From Arenibacter sp. F26102 (GTDB taxonomy: Bacteria; Bacteroidota; Bacteroidia; Flavobacteriales; Flavobacteriaceae): DNA of 64,000 bases. The stretch lies in NCBI RefSeq assembly GCF_023015865.1, contig NZ_JALKBC010000001.1:124001-188000 (forward strand), written 5' to 3'. The stretch's first letter is position 1. The number at the start of each line of letters is the position of its first letter. Below are positions 8,393-18,106 of this stretch, piece by piece. The position numbers were made by a program, and so were the translations under genes. The notes below the pieces were generated by a model. It was given only the letters and a program-made list of their open reading frames with translations, was not told where the DNA came from and ran no database searches.

Positions 8393-11300
8393 ATGAAGCA
8401 TACTATACGCAATCGCATCTCGTGTTTTTGTTGTTCTATCCTATTATTTTGGGTCGTTGATGTTTCCTCACAATCTGGTGTTGGAGGAAATTTTGCTGTT
8501 GAGGCAAACCTATATTCGGGGGAGCCAAACGCAGGAAATGACGATTGGTTTGCCGGTAATTCTGGAATGGGTGTCATTGACGAAAGTAATTTTGTTTCTT
8601 TTCAGGGAATAATAAATTCCGGTCAGAACACAGCTTTTCAGGCTTCTATGGGGAAACCCAATTATAGTGTCCAAAACGGGCGACTTTGGTATGGAGCTAA
8701 TTTTGGACATGACTATATTGCCGAAGAAAATGATAAGACTGCCTTTTCCCAAGGGCGAAACGGGGACAACCCTGCCAATTGGCAAGTAAAACCTTCTAAA
8801 ATTTCAAAAAAGGCCGATATAGTTGATTCCTTTGTACATGTTCGAAGAGATGGAATGAACTTAACTGATGACCTATGGGTAACCATGGCAGTAAGTACTT
8901 CGGATAATGGGGGTGCACACTATACTGATGTGGAATTTTTTATTGAAGAAATACAATTGGTTGGAAATTCGTTTTCCAACTTTGGTCAGGAAGAAGGTCA
9001 TACTGCCTGGCAATTTGATAATGATGGAAAGGTTACAACAATTGGCGACCTTGATGTTGGATTCGACTATTCGGGATCCAGCGTAATGAGTTTGGATGTT
9101 AGAATTTGGATAACTCGGGAGGATTATTTGTCCAACGCTGGATTTACCTATAATAGTTTTGACGGAGAAAGCGGCAGTTCTGTATATGGATATGCACATG
9201 TAGACTATGGGCAAAATTCCTTCAGTAAAATAAATAGTACTTCCACAAGCGCACCGCCATGGGGTACTTATAAAGATGATTTAACTCCTTCCTCTACCTA
9301 CGGTAAAGAATCTTTAGCCGAAGTTGGACTTAATTTTACTGGCTTGGGTTTTGACCCGGCAGTGATTTTTGGATTGGATGGTCCATGTTATTTTCCTTAT
9401 AGTGCGGTTTTGATAAAAACAAGGGGCTCTTCTTCATTCAGTTCTGGACTGGTAGATTTTGCTGGACCGTATGCTTTCTTGGGAACGGCATATGAAGGGC
9501 AATTGGACACTAGTATTCTTAGTCCGATAAATTTTGACAGTTGTATTCTAGATCAAGCCATAGCATTGGAGGCCAATTTCAAATCTTCATCGGCGCTCTA
9601 TTACTGGGAATCGGTAACTCCTGGTGTTACTTTTCCTGATGGGACTACTCTAAAAGAAGGTGTAGGTCTAGATTTGATAAAAATTCAAAACCCAGGAACC
9701 TATAGATTAAATATTGCACCATGTTCAGGTTGTACCCCAGATTCTTCAAATGCAACAAGCATCACCGTTTATGCCAGTCCTTGTGCCAATGATGACCACG
9801 AGCAGGTAACCCGAAATAAGTCGGTCGTTATTCAGGTATTGGAAAATGATATAGACCTTGACAACAATATCAATATAAATTCTATTAGCAATGCAGGACT
9901 TTTACAACCTGCCAATGGCACGGTAACTATATCCACCGCCACCGCTGAGATAATGTATACCCCAAATCCTGGATACTTAGGTACAGATACCTTTGAATAT
10001 AAAATTTGTGATACGGATGGACTTTGTGATGTTGGATTGGTGACTGTTGAGACTTTTGATGAGATACCACCACCATTTATTGACTCCGATAATGATGGTA
10101 TTCTCGACCGTTCAGATTTGGATGATGATAACGATGGTATTCCGGATATTGAGGAGCTAAATACTGTAATCGCTAATTCGCAACCACAATGTGGAGGGGA
10201 AACAACTTTGGATTTCAGTGCCAACGCAGTGTTGCTTTCCGGGACGGCCTTGCAACAAGGTGCAGTATATAGAATTCCGAATGTTACTTCAGGTACCGAT
10301 GCCTTGATTACTATTGTACAGATTTATAATGCCACGGTAACCGAAATCGACAACAATAGTATGGCAAAAGAAGCCTTTAGGCCATATACGGCTTTTAATT
10401 TTGCCAATAAAGGCGATCAAGGGCTTATAGAATATAAGATTCGTTTTGTGACTTCTGGGGGTTCAAATCCAGTGATACTCGATAAAATCTTTATGAATTT
10501 TAATGATATTGATGGCACCCATCAATATGGTGAACAGGCTTGGAGCTACAACCCCACGAGTTATGTAATTTCAAGTCCAACCGAATTGACAATGTCTACC
10601 GACGGAAAATGGGTAATAGGTACCGCTGGTACTACTACCTATCCTACTGGAAGTAATATTGTACCTCAAGTTAATTTTGGGGTAGATTATAATTCAAGAT
10701 CCGAAATTTCTATCCGTGTAGGTGCTGTGGCAAGGGTTGCTGGTGCTTTCTCTACTCAAAGACAACATAATATAGAATTTGGTTGCGTTACCAACTATAT
10801 TGATCCCAGAATTTATGGATTGGATAACGATTGGGATGGAGTGACCAACCAATTGGATCTTGATGTTGATAACGACGGTATATATGATGCTGTGGAAGCT
10901 GGGCACAACCAAACCCATACCAACGGGGTTGTTGATGGGCCCTATGGCCTTAACGGTTTGGCAGACAACGTGGAATCAGCTTTAGACAATGGCGTCATCA
11001 ACTATGTTATAGGTAATACTGATGGTACTGCCGGACCGGATTATATGGATACGGACAGTGATGATGACGGTTGTAGTGATGCCAATGAAGCCTATAATAA
11101 TCCTAATTCAGATCAAGGGGACAATCCATTTTACGGAACAGGAACCCCACCCAAAATCAATTCCAATGGAATAGTCATGGCTGCAACCTATCCCGTCCCA
11201 GCCGATGTGGATGGTAATGGAGTATTTGAATTTCAAGAAAATACCGCTCCGTATATCGTGACCCAGCCTATTGATAAATCCATATGTCCTGGGAATGATG

Positions 11301-13582
11301 CTTCGTTTTCAGTTGTAGCTGCCAATACGGATACATACCAATGGCAATGGTTAAATGGTTCTGTATGGGAAGATCTTTTGGAAAGTGGAACATACAGTGG
11401 GACAAAAACCAATGTTCTTGATATAACCAATGCTTTATTGGGCGATAACGGAAGTTCGTATAGAGTAGTTATTGCCAACGCTACCCATATCTGTCCTGTG
11501 GACGCTTCAACCCCAGTAACATTAAACGTATTATCTCCGCCAAGTGTAGTTGCCAATGCCTCGGCCACTGCGGTAAATGCAGGGGAAACTGTTGTTTTGA
11601 AAGGTGCGGGTGCGGATAGTTACGTTTGGGACAATGGAGCCTCTGATGGAGCTCCCTTCCCTATATTCTCCACCACTGTTTTCACGGTTATAGGGACAGA
11701 TGCCAATGGTTGCGAGGGTAGGGATACGATCACTATTGTGGTCAATGGCATGTCCGACCTTAGTCTGACGAAAACTGTTGATAATCCCAAACCGAATATT
11801 GGCGAGAAAATAATATTCTCTTTAACGCTGACCAACAACGGTCCGGAGGAGGCAACAAATGTTATAGTAGAGGATCAAATTCCTGTTGGTTACAACATAA
11901 ATGCTATAAATGATGGTGGTGTGCTAAATGGTAATAGTATTAGCTGGACGCTTCCAAGTATTGCTATGGGCACTCAGGTCCTTACTTACGAGCTTATAGT
12001 AAACGCGCCCACAGGAGCGGTGGATGAATATAAAAATATTGCTCAGATAACATCAGTAGATCAGATTGACCCCGATTCAAGTCCCAATAATGATGATAAT
12101 GACCAGAGTGAAGATGATGAGGACAGTCATACGATCCCAACACCAACCTTAGACTTAAATGTTAGTAAGACAGTAGACCAACTGGAAACATTTGTTGGCG
12201 ACACAGTGACATTTACTATAGACGTAGTAAATAATGGCAACTATAGTGCGTCCAATATTATTATTCAGGATATACTTCCGTCGGGCTATGACCTAATAAC
12301 TGCCAATACCAATAATGGTAGTTACAATACCTCAAGTTCATTATGGGAAATTCCTTTCATTGATATTGCCGGAACAGCTACTTTGCAAATGTTGGTTACC
12401 GTTTTAAAATCCGGGGATTATACTAACATTGCCAAACTGGTTAAAGTGGATCAGTTGGATTCGGAAAATGCTAATGATCAGGATGAGGCCGATGTTTCTG
12501 TTGTCCCCATGGCCGATATCAGCTTAAATAAAACGGTTAATAGTAATATGCCCAATGTTGGGGAAGAAGTGGTTTATACTTTGACAGTCACCAATGATGG
12601 ACCGGATACGGCCACCAATTTGCAAATAACCGATCTACTCCCCTTTGGAATTACAGTTGGCAATATTAACGACGGTGGCGTATTAAATGGAAATAGAATT
12701 ATCTGGAACGTGCCAAGCTTGGAGATTGGATTCATTGCCCTCACTTATGAGGGGACCATTAATATCCCACAAGGAGTTAATGGAGAATACAAGAATATAG
12801 CTCAAATAACCAATGTGGATCAATTGGACATGGATTCCGCTCCCAACAATGATGATAATGATCAAAGCGAGGATGATGAGGACAGTCACACAATTGGTAC
12901 GCCTATTGTGGATTTGGAAACTTTCAAAACGGTAGTGCCGCAAGAAGGCTATATAGGGGATGAGGTTGTATTTACTGTTAGGGTTATAAACCATGGACCA
13001 TATGTAGCTTCCCATTTGGGAATAACAGAAGAGCTGCCAGCGGGATATAATTATGTTTCCTCAAAAACGGATAATGGTACTTATGATCCAATTATGGGTA
13101 TTTGGACTATGGAAACTTTAGGTATTGAGGAAAGTTCAACACTGGAAATCAAAGCTACCATAACTGAATTGGATGATTATGTAAATGTAGCAACTCTAGC
13201 TTATGTTGATCAGTTGGATTTCAGGCCTAACAACGACTCTTCTATGGCCGGTATTACCCTGATCGATTTGGAGGTAAAAGAAATAGATGAGGATTGCATG
13301 GTAATTTTTAATGAATTTTCGCCGAACAACGACGGATTGAACGATGTTTTCTTTATTGAATGTATAGAAAGTTACCCAAATAATTATCTACAGATCTTCA
13401 ACCGTTGGGGCAAAAGAGTTTTTGAAACCACAGGATATAAAAATGATTGGCATGGAACAGTATCCAAGACCAATAATATTGGTTCTGATAATAATTTACC
13501 GGTAGGCACCTATTTTTATCTCTTGGATTTTGTGGACGGTGTAAGACCGGTTAAAAGTGGATGGCTATACATTAGCCGATAA
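8393..13582 (+). CDS. Giant secreted T9SS type B adhesin-like protein with DUF11 and TSP3 repeats
   Basis: A 1729-residue cell-surface protein. Residues 1-26 form a signal peptide ending VSS-Q. A unique N-terminal region runs to about 465; an Ig/cadherin-like segment (VLENDIDLDNN to GYLGTDTFEYKI) follows at about 480-550. Calcium-binding TSP3-like repeats rich in DxDNDG occur at 564-590, 810-840 and 885-905; an Ig-like domain at about 950-1110; then four DUF11 domains starting near 1122, 1253, 1373 and 1505. The last 95 residues (FSPNNDGLNDVF, FNRWGKRVFE, PVGTYFYLLDF, GWLYISR) are the gliding-motility-associated C-terminal (type B) sorting domain that sends proteins through the T9SS. The SprF-like gene follows 36 bp later, the usual partner of type B substrates. 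Ligand unknown. Confidence 0.93.
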   Translation: MKHTIRNRISCFCCSILLFWVVDVSSQSGVGGNFAVEANLYSGEPNAGNDDWFAGNSGMGVIDESNFVSFQGIINSGQNTAFQASMGKPNYSVQNGRLWYGANFGHDYIAEENDKTAFSQGRNGDNPANWQVKPSKISKKADIVDSFVHVRRDGMNLTDDLWVTMAVSTSDNGGAHYTDVEFFIEEIQLVGNSFSNFGQEEGHTAWQFDNDGKVTTIGDLDVGFDYSGSSVMSLDVRIWITREDYLSNAGFTYNSFDGESGSSVYGYAHVDYGQNSFSKINSTSTSAPPWGTYKDDLTPSSTYGKESLAEVGLNFTGLGFDPAVIFGLDGPCYFPYSAVLIKTRGSSSFSSGLVDFAGPYAFLGTAYEGQLDTSILSPINFDSCILDQAIALEANFKSSSALYYWESVTPGVTFPDGTTLKEGVGLDLIKIQNPGTYRLNIAPCSGCTPDSSNATSITVYASPCANDDHEQVTRNKSVVIQVLENDIDLDNNININSISNAGLLQPANGTVTISTATAEIMYTPNPGYLGTDTFEYKICDTDGLCDVGLVTVETFDEIPPPFIDSDNDGILDRSDLDDDNDGIPDIEELNTVIANSQPQCGGETTLDFSANAVLLSGTALQQGAVYRIPNVTSGTDALITIVQIYNATVTEIDNNSMAKEAFRPYTAFNFANKGDQGLIEYKIRFVTSGGSNPVILDKIFMNFNDIDGTHQYGEQAWSYNPTSYVISSPTELTMSTDGKWVIGTAGTTTYPTGSNIVPQVNFGVDYNSRSEISIRVGAVARVAGAFSTQRQHNIEFGCVTNYIDPRIYGLDNDWDGVTNQLDLDVDNDGIYDAVEAGHNQTHTNGVVDGPYGLNGLADNVESALDNGVINYVIGNTDGTAGPDYMDTDSDDDGCSDANEAYNNPNSDQGDNPFYGTGTPPKINSNGIVMAATYPVPADVDGNGVFEFQENTAPYIVTQPIDKSICPGNDASFSVVAANTDTYQWQWLNGSVWEDLLESGTYSGTKTNVLDITNALLGDNGSSYRVVIANATHICPVDASTPVTLNVLSPPSVVANASATAVNAGETVVLKGAGADSYVWDNGASDGAPFPIFSTTVFTVIGTDANGCEGRDTITIVVNGMSDLSLTKTVDNPKPNIGEKIIFSLTLTNNGPEEATNVIVEDQIPVGYNINAINDGGVLNGNSISWTLPSIAMGTQVLTYELIVNAPTGAVDEYKNIAQITSVDQIDPDSSPNNDDNDQSEDDEDSHTIPTPTLDLNVSKTVDQLETFVGDTVTFTIDVVNNGNYSASNIIIQDILPSGYDLITANTNNGSYNTSSSLWEIPFIDIAGTATLQMLVTVLKSGDYTNIAKLVKVDQLDSENANDQDEADVSVVPMADISLNKTVNSNMPNVGEEVVYTLTVTNDGPDTATNLQITDLLPFGITVGNINDGGVLNGNRIIWNVPSLEIGFIALTYEGTINIPQGVNGEYKNIAQITNVDQLDMDSAPNNDDNDQSEDDEDSHTIGTPIVDLETFKTVVPQEGYIGDEVVFTVRVINHGPYVASHLGITEELPAGYNYVSSKTDNGTYDPIMGIWTMETLGIEESSTLEIKATITELDDYVNVATLAYVDQLDFRPNNDSSMAGITLIDLEVKEIDEDCMVIFNEFSPNNDGLNDVFFIECIESYPNNYLQIFNRWGKRVFETTGYKNDWHGTVSKTNNIGSDNNLPVGTYFYLLDFVDGVRPVKSGWLYISR
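11757..13260 (+). repeat. Duplicated pair of DUF11 domains inside the adhesin
   Basis: Four DUF11 copies are arranged A-B-A'-B'. Copies 1 and 3 share DGGVLNGN, YKNIAQIT and an acidic linker NNDDNDQSEDDEDSHTI near identical at 12086-12135 and 12845-12895. Copies 2 and 4 share their own pattern (GDTV/GDEV, DNGTYD). This points to a single tandem duplication of a two-domain block of about 760 bp. Confidence 0.8.
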
Positions 13583-13618
13583 TTTGACGATTAATTGCAA
13601 TACAATAAATAGTTTTTA

Positions 13619-14539
13619 ATGATTTCCCCTAAAGTTAGATTTTTAATACTCCTTTTGTTGCCAGTGTTCTATGTGAGCTACGGACAGCAAGAGCCACAAT
13701 ATACCCATTACAACTTCAATACGATGACCGTAAATGCGGGTTATACAGGTTCCCACGGGCATTTGACCATTTTGTCGCTTTATAGAAGTCAATGGGCTGG
13801 TATAGAGGGTGCGCCCAGTACTATAACGTTCGGTATAGAATCGCCTATTGGATTATTTGATGGCCTCGGACTCTCCATTATACATGATGAATTGGGGCCG
13901 TCCCAAGAAACCTATATGGATGGGAATTATGCCCATAATTTAATACTTAATCGAAATGGCGATAGACTTGCACTGGGGTTAAAGGCTGGAATAAAATTTA
14001 TGAGCCTGGATTGGTCCAAGGGGCGGTATAGGGAACCCGAAGCAGCATTTAATGAGAATATCAACAGTAGGGTTCTTCCCACTATTGGAGCCGGACTCTT
14101 CTATTATACCAATAGGTATTACATTGGTGTTTCAACGCCTAATTTATTGACGGGTAAGCATTATGACGCCATAGCGGAATCTGAAGCTTCCGATCTTGTT
14201 CATCTTTATTTAATTGGTGGTTATGTCTTTGATTTAACACCTGATTTAAAATTTAAGCCATCCTTTTTTGTAAAGAATGTTGTAGGAGGTGCTGTGTCCA
14301 TTGATGCTTCGATCAACTTCCTGACATACGAAACTTTAAATTTGGGCGTTAACTATAGACTAGAGGATTCTTTGAGTGCTCTTATCGGTTTTCAAATCAG
14401 TACCAAAATCAATATGGGGTATGCCTATGATTACAGTATTAGCCAACTAAATAATTACAATTCGGGAACCCATGAGATATTTTTTAGATATCAATTGATT
14501 TCAAAAGTCAAAAAGCTCAAATCCCCTAGATTTTTCTAA
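13619..14539 (+). CDS. PorP/SprF-family type IX secretion outer-membrane protein
   Basis: A 306-residue protein with a signal peptide (residues 1-22, ending in SYG) and the PorP/SprF fold, an outer-membrane beta-barrel. Recognised by QEPQYTHYNFNTMTVNAGYTG, SQWAGIEGAPSTITFGIE and the C-terminal barrel strand ending EIFFRYQL. SprF-like proteins act with the T9SS in secretion and surface attachment of type B proteins and are usually paired with their own substrate gene. Here the adhesin lies 36 bp upstream and the OmpA protein 10 bp downstream, so the three should form one transcript and one machine. Confidence 0.92.
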   Translation: MISPKVRFLILLLLPVFYVSYGQQEPQYTHYNFNTMTVNAGYTGSHGHLTILSLYRSQWAGIEGAPSTITFGIESPIGLFDGLGLSIIHDELGPSQETYMDGNYAHNLILNRNGDRLALGLKAGIKFMSLDWSKGRYREPEAAFNENINSRVLPTIGAGLFYYTNRYYIGVSTPNLLTGKHYDAIAESEASDLVHLYLIGGYVFDLTPDLKFKPSFFVKNVVGGAVSIDASINFLTYETLNLGVNYRLEDSLSALIGFQISTKINMGYAYDYSISQLNNYNSGTHEIFFRYQLISKVKKLKSPRFF

Positions 14540-14549
14540 TTAAACAACC

Positions 14550-17207
14550 ATGAAACAACTTCTAACAGCCTGCTTGCTCTTTCTTGCTTTAATTGGCAGT
14601 GCCCAGGGAATTAGGAAAAACGTTCCGTCAAATGCAGATGAACGATTTTCTGATATAGATTTAAGTAACAATGTCAGGTCCAGTTCTACATTGGATTACA
14701 AAAGTAGTGTTACGCCGGAAAGCTTTAAAAAGAGAGCTGCCGAAAACCATATTAAAAGCAGGACCTTTAAAAATCTTAAAGGGGCGAATGAAGGTTTTTA
14801 TATTGTCTCCGGTGTATTTTCCGATTTGGGCAATGCTCAAAAACTTGCCCAAAAATTAAAGGGACAAGGTTTTGATGCCAGATATATTAGTAATCCCAGT
14901 AACGGTCTCAATTATGTTTATTTGGGTAAATACGATAATTTGGATAAGGCTATTGCTGCCTGTAATTCAAAATTGGATGGCTCCTATTCCGACTCATTCT
15001 GGTTAATGAATGTTGATAATGGTGGAAAATCCAAAAAAATAGAAATAAGTGGGAATGGTTCTGTTACAAATTCTGTATCTCCTTTCTCTGGTACTGATAA
15101 CTCTTCCGTTCATGATGTGAATGATTATCCTAAAGGAGTTCAATTGCCGGGGCAAGATGAAAAATCTTCCCCTAAAGACAAGAAGTCCTCGCCCAAGGAA
15201 GAATTATCTATAGATGAGGTTACCTATGATATGCTTAATCCTGTTGAGGAGGGCGATATGGTAAGTAATAAGGTAAAGGAAAATAAATCAAAGGATAAAG
15301 GTAACCCCAATGCTACAAGGCTGATTCAAAAAGCAGATCAATATTTTGAGAAGATGTGGTATGCGGAGGCTGCCGAATTATATGAAGAAGCCATAAAAAA
15401 GGATCCCAATAATTATTCCTTGGAAATTCTTCAAAAAGCTGGGGATGCCTATTATTACAATACTAATATGGCAAAAGCATATTACTATTATGATATGATT
15501 TTTGAAAGATATGAGAATGAGGTTTCCCCAGACCAAATTTTTAAGTACGCACATACCTTGAAAGGCACTGGTAAGTACGGGAAGTCCAAAAGGATGATGC
15601 GTTTATATGACAAAGAGGTCAAGAATGGCAATGCCGGTTCCAATGTGGATTTCAATGCGAACAAAAAAGAGGCCGTTTTGGACAATATTCTAAATATGGA
15701 GCTCAAATTTGGGCTTAAAAACTTGGCTATAAATACTAAATATTCTGAATTTTCACCAATGTTCTATAATGAGGATGAGATTGTATTTGCCTCTGCCAAA
15801 GACTCTTCAATTTTTAATACTAGACGGTATAAATGGAACAATCAACCTTACCTGGACCTTTATGTATCCAAAGTGAATAAGGAGTCCCAAGACCTGAAGG
15901 AAGCTATAAGATTTTCAAAGAAAATAAACTCTAAGTATCACGAGGCGTCGGTTGCTTTTACTCCAGATAATGCAACCATGTTTTTCACACGAAACAATTA
16001 TGGCAAAAAATTAAAAAGATCTAAAAATGGTGTGAATCACCTAAAAATTTATACATCAAAGAAGGTTGATGGGGAATGGTCCGAGGCTGAGGAAGTGCCT
16101 TTTAACAGCGATGAGTATTCCACGGGGCATCCTGCCTTAAGTCCGGATGGCAAACAATTATATTTTGTTTCCGATATGCCTGGAACAATTGGGGAAACGG
16201 ATATTTTCGTGGTTGATGTCTTGGGTGATGGAAATTATTCCGAGCCTAAGAATCTGGGCCCTGAAATAAATACGGAGCAAAAGGAAATGTTTCCTTTTAT
16301 TAACGATAAGAAGTTGTACTTCGCTTCCAATGGACATGTAGGACTCGGCGGATTGGATGTTTACGAAGTGGCTTATGATGAGGAGGGATTCAAGGAAGTA
16401 GTTAATATGGGACAGCCAATTAACAGTAACAAGGATGATTTTTCATATATCGTTAATGAAAAGGACCAAAAAGGATATTTTGCTTCCAACAGACGCGGTG
16501 GGAAAGGGGATGATGATATTTATTCTTTTGAAAGACTGGTACTAGAAGAGGTGGTGAAGAACGCCATTTCAGGGGTAGTTACAGAACTAATTACGGGCGA
16601 TTTAATGCCGAAGGCGTTGGTGACCCTATTGGATGAAAATAATATTAAATTAAAGGAAATGGTCACGGAAGATGACGGTTCCTTTGTATTTGAAGATTTG
16701 GACTCCAATACCAAATATACCGTAAAGACTACTAAAAATGAATTCTTTGAAAATGTGGTGACGGCAGAAACCAAGGAAAATGAAGTCGTAAATGTGGATT
16801 TTACGATGAAGAAGTTAAAAGAGCTCATAGTAATTGAAGACGGAATTAAAAAGCTTAAAACAGATATGATTTTCTTCGATTTTGATAAATCGTATATAAG
16901 AAAAGATGCGTCATTGGAGCTTGATAAATTGGTAGAGGTGATGACGGAGTACCAGGACATGGTAATCAAGATTGAATCCCATACCGATTCCAGGGGCCCG
17001 GATGTATATAATAAATATTTGTCGGACAAAAGGGCCAAGTCAACAAGAGCCTATCTTATTTCCAAGGGTATTTCTGCAGACCGTATTGAAAGTGCTATTG
17101 GATATGGCGAGGAACGCTTGATCAATGAATGTGGAAACGGCGTTCGCTGTAGCAAGGAAAATCACGAACTGAATAGACGTTCAGAGTTTATAATAGTTAA
17201 GATGTAG
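14550..17207 (+). CDS. OmpA-family protein with SPOR, TPR and PD40 repeats (PorE-like)
   Basis: An 885-residue envelope protein that probably anchors T9SS parts to peptidoglycan. Domains in order: signal peptide (1-20); SPOR-like segment at about 78-155 (GFYIVSGVFSDLGNAQKLAQ); Lys/Ser-rich linker; TPR region at about 255-345; PD40/WD40-like propeller at about 395-670 (AFTPDNATMFFTRN, ALSPDGKQLYFVSD); a carboxypeptidase-regulatory-like Ig domain at 675-755 (SGVVTELITGDLMPKA); and an OmpA C-terminal domain from about 770 (MIFFDFDKSYIRKDA, SHTDSRGPDVYN, LSDKRA) that binds diaminopimelate in the wall. The TPR-PD40-CpcD-OmpA order is that of PorE; the SPOR segment is an addition. Last gene of the cluster, followed by a terminator. 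Confidence 0.9.
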   Translation: MKQLLTACLLFLALIGSAQGIRKNVPSNADERFSDIDLSNNVRSSSTLDYKSSVTPESFKKRAAENHIKSRTFKNLKGANEGFYIVSGVFSDLGNAQKLAQKLKGQGFDARYISNPSNGLNYVYLGKYDNLDKAIAACNSKLDGSYSDSFWLMNVDNGGKSKKIEISGNGSVTNSVSPFSGTDNSSVHDVNDYPKGVQLPGQDEKSSPKDKKSSPKEELSIDEVTYDMLNPVEEGDMVSNKVKENKSKDKGNPNATRLIQKADQYFEKMWYAEAAELYEEAIKKDPNNYSLEILQKAGDAYYYNTNMAKAYYYYDMIFERYENEVSPDQIFKYAHTLKGTGKYGKSKRMMRLYDKEVKNGNAGSNVDFNANKKEAVLDNILNMELKFGLKNLAINTKYSEFSPMFYNEDEIVFASAKDSSIFNTRRYKWNNQPYLDLYVSKVNKESQDLKEAIRFSKKINSKYHEASVAFTPDNATMFFTRNNYGKKLKRSKNGVNHLKIYTSKKVDGEWSEAEEVPFNSDEYSTGHPALSPDGKQLYFVSDMPGTIGETDIFVVDVLGDGNYSEPKNLGPEINTEQKEMFPFINDKKLYFASNGHVGLGGLDVYEVAYDEEGFKEVVNMGQPINSNKDDFSYIVNEKDQKGYFASNRRGGKGDDDIYSFERLVLEEVVKNAISGVVTELITGDLMPKALVTLLDENNIKLKEMVTEDDGSFVFEDLDSNTKYTVKTTKNEFFENVVTAETKENEVVNVDFTMKKLKELIVIEDGIKKLKTDMIFFDFDKSYIRKDASLELDKLVEVMTEYQDMVIKIESHTDSRGPDVYNKYLSDKRAKSTRAYLISKGISADRIESAIGYGEERLINECGNGVRCSKENHELNRRSEFIIVKM

Positions 17208-17238
17208 TATTAGTAAATACACAAAATCACTAAAGTTT

Positions 17239-17275
17239 AAACCGCCTTTCTTATATGGAATAGGCGGTTTTTTTA
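17239..17275 (+). terminator. Intrinsic terminator after the T9SS cluster
   Basis: AAACCGCCT and AGGCGGTTT pair around an AT-rich loop and are followed by TTTTTA, about 30 bases after the OmpA gene stop. Confidence 0.85.
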
Positions 17276-17660
17276 TTGCTATTGGCCCAATTAGCCTAAA
17301 TAATATACCTTTAAATATAAGAACTGATATAGACAGGCCGATACGTAATGTTGTACCAAATCAATTCAATTTTTTTTTTGAACAATGTTAGTTCTATATA
17401 GATAGCATTTAGCTTTTTTAATTTCCAGTTTGGTATTTAACAAAGGGATTTCTTCCGATACATTAATTCCAATTTCTTTGTATGTAGGGTTAAGTGTATT
17501 AAGCTAAGGGCATTGAAATTATTGCCGACGTTTAATGGTGAAACCTATTTTCACAACAAGCTAGGGTGTATTTACAACAAAAAAGTCCGATGAAATACCT
17601 AACTATCGGATTTTGAGTTATATAAGTATAATAATCAACCAAATAACCAAACCCAATATC
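17276..17660. other. Intergenic stretch upstream of the DUF6747 gene, with a hairpin
   Basis: 385 bases without a supported gene. The one clear structure is TCCGAT (17586-17591) pairing with ATCGGA (17605-17610) followed by TTTTG, a weak terminator- or attenuator-like hairpin 50 bases before the DUF6747 start. The rest is AT-rich without an evident promoter box. Confidence 0.5.
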
Positions 17661-17831
17661 ATGAAAAACGTACTATTAATCCGAGAAATTTATTTAGAAG
17701 CATTTAGAAATATGGGTCATGCCTTTATTAGATCATTATTTAAGCTAATGAGCTGGTTTTGTTTTGCGAGTTTCTTGATCGTAATTTATGCCTTTATATT
17801 CAGAATAACCACAGGCTTCGCCTTTGATTAA
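17661..17831 (+). CDS. DUF6747-family small membrane protein
   Basis: A 56-residue protein starting MKNVLLIREIYLEAFRN and ending YAFIFRITTGFAFD, which I match to the flavobacterial DUF6747 family. One membrane helix covers about residues 31-48 (WFCFASFLIVIYAFIF), preceded by an amphipathic helix. The function is unknown. The ATG at 17661 is chosen over codons upstream because the conserved family start is MKN and the upstream part lies after a hairpin. It stands alone between a weak hairpin and a strong terminator, so it is expressed as a monocistronic message. Confidence 0.8.
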   Translation: MKNVLLIREIYLEAFRNMGHAFIRSLFKLMSWFCFASFLIVIYAFIFRITTGFAFD

Positions 17832-17854
17832 TCCAAAAAACCAACCAAACCAAG

Positions 17855-17878
17855 AAACGCCCGAAAGGGCGTTTTTTT
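17855..17878 (+). terminator. Intrinsic terminator after the DUF6747 gene
   Basis: AACGCCC GAAA GGGCGTT followed by a run of T: a tetraloop hairpin 25 bases after the stop codon. Confidence 0.9.
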
Positions 17879-18057
17879 GTTTCCGGCCAACCTGCATATT
17901 TCTACAGCACAGAACTAAGTTAACTGTCCATCAATGGCGAAGTATATATTTTGGTCGTTAAATTCCTTACGCATGGAATTGAAAACCATGTCCGAGGTTA
18001 TTTTTACTCGTTTTAATGGGTGTTTGTCATAAAAGCCTGATAGATTAGGTTAAAAAA

Positions 18058-18082
18058 ATTAGGGCCCGTGAAAGGGCACTAA
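18058..18082 (-). terminator. Probable terminator after the DUF4837 gene
   Basis: On the minus strand TTAGTGCCC and GGGCCCTAA pair with one mismatch and are followed by seven T. It lies 25 bases beyond the DUF4837 stop. Confidence 0.6.
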
Positions 18083-18106
18083 TCGCAGTTATTTATTTTG
18101 TAAGCG

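Noticed and set aside
9832..10224. Long minus-strand frames opposite the adhesin gene
   Set aside because: They are antisense to a strongly supported coding frame, have no domain match and reflect its codon pattern.
10440..10470. GGGGTTCAAATCCAGTG resembles a tRNA T-arm
   Set aside because: It lies in the open frame of the adhesin and no acceptor, D or anticodon stem can be built around it.
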